A stretch of 5,335 nucleotides of DNA from an uncultured Campylobacter sp. Its GTDB lineage: Bacteria > Campylobacterota > Campylobacteria > Campylobacterales > Campylobacteraceae. How positions within the stretch are numbered: position 1 is the first letter of the stretch; every line of letters begins with the position of its first letter. The stretch spans positions 1-5,335 of the forward strand of contig NZ_CALKTS010000260.1 in NCBI RefSeq assembly GCF_937997595.1. Reading direction: 5' to 3'. Under the pieces are notes generated by a model that was not told where the DNA came from, ran no database searches, and saw only the letters and a list, made by a program, of their open reading frames with translations. A program made the translations under genes and the position numbers. Positions 5,152 to 5,335 of this stretch are shown here, in pieces.

Positions 5152-5335
5152 CAGCGCAAACGCTAAAATCAGCAAAATGAAAGATCCCAAAACCATCCAC
5201 CTTAAATTTGCGCTCAAATCTCCGCTATTGCTCGCGCGATCCGCACCTTCGCCGCCTTTTACCGCGATGCGAGCGATCAGATCGACGCTGGCGTCTATGA
5301 TCGCGCCGTCGCATTTAGCGCAGATCTCGCTAAGC
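5149..5335 (-). CDS. nuoL: NADH-quinone oxidoreductase subunit L (NuoL), C-terminal end
   Basis: The last 61 codons of a gene that enters from the right edge. The peptide begins LSEICAKCDGAIIDASVDLI, followed by a glycine-rich polar linker, and ends in a hydrophobic helix, WMVLGSFILLILAFAL, and TGA 5149-5151. NuoL has an amphipathic lateral helix followed by a final membrane helix that anchors it along the membrane arm, and this tail fits that final part. The body carrying the proton-channel residues is outside the window. Identification rests on this tail pattern and on position directly before nuoM, the standard nuoL-nuoM-nuoN order. Confidence 0.85.
   Translation of the reverse strand, partial: LSEICAKCDGAIIDASVDLIARIAVKGGEGADRASNSGDLSANLRWMVLGSFILLILAFAL

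Overview
The window looks like a chromosomal segment of a Campylobacter-type epsilonproteobacterium, probably one of the higher-GC species (oral or gut species such as C. gracilis, C. showae or C. rectus are candidates; species is a guess). The grounds are: an NADH-dehydrogenase-like nuoL-nuoM-nuoN cluster whose proteins look like complex I antiporter-type subunits, a TTG-started miaA, sigma70 promoters of the extended -10 type with a T-tract and no visible -35 box, and a striking excess of AAATTT (the RAATTY class) in otherwise GC-rich coding DNA.

Layout, left to right. At the extreme left, the first 9 codons of an unidentified gene run leftward off the window. It is divergent from miaA (126-1031, +), which makes the i6A37 tRNA modification enzyme. 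Back-to-back extended -10 promoters at 52-60 (leftward) and 87-95 (rightward) fill the gap, and the rightward one places the miaA start at TTG 126 rather than TTG 96. After miaA comes a short convergent intergenic stretch. Everything to its right is on the minus strand and reads right to left: the 3' end of nuoL (5149-5335), nuoM (3612-5141), nuoN (1817-3622), a 33-codon candidate small ORF (1661-1762) and a hypothetical gene (1284-1682). nuoL and nuoM are 7 nt apart, and nuoM and nuoN overlap by 11 nt. The small ORF and the hypothetical gene overlap by 22 nt, and each has a good Shine-Dalgarno. This is most simply the distal end of a nuo operon with two extra downstream cistrons.

Functionally, NuoL, NuoM and NuoN are the three antiporter-like proton-pumping subunits of the membrane arm of respiratory complex I. 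Their key charged residues (TM5 Glu, TM7 and TM8 Lys, TM12 Lys or Glu) are visible in NuoM and NuoN.

Three things stand out. (1) NuoN is 601 residues because about 112 extra polar residues sit in the loop between TM11 and TM12. Part of this insert is a 7-residue tandem repeat encoded by 21-bp units, each built around a RAATTY hexamer in exact 21-nt phase. (2) The hypothetical gene after nuoN is closed by a TAG, yet the same frame continues with coding-like sequence for 33 more codons to a TAA, suggesting an amber-truncated gene. (3) The small ORF in front of it could be a separate peptide or the frameshifted N-terminus of the same gene. No rRNA, tRNA, CRISPR, insertion sequence or phage gene was seen.
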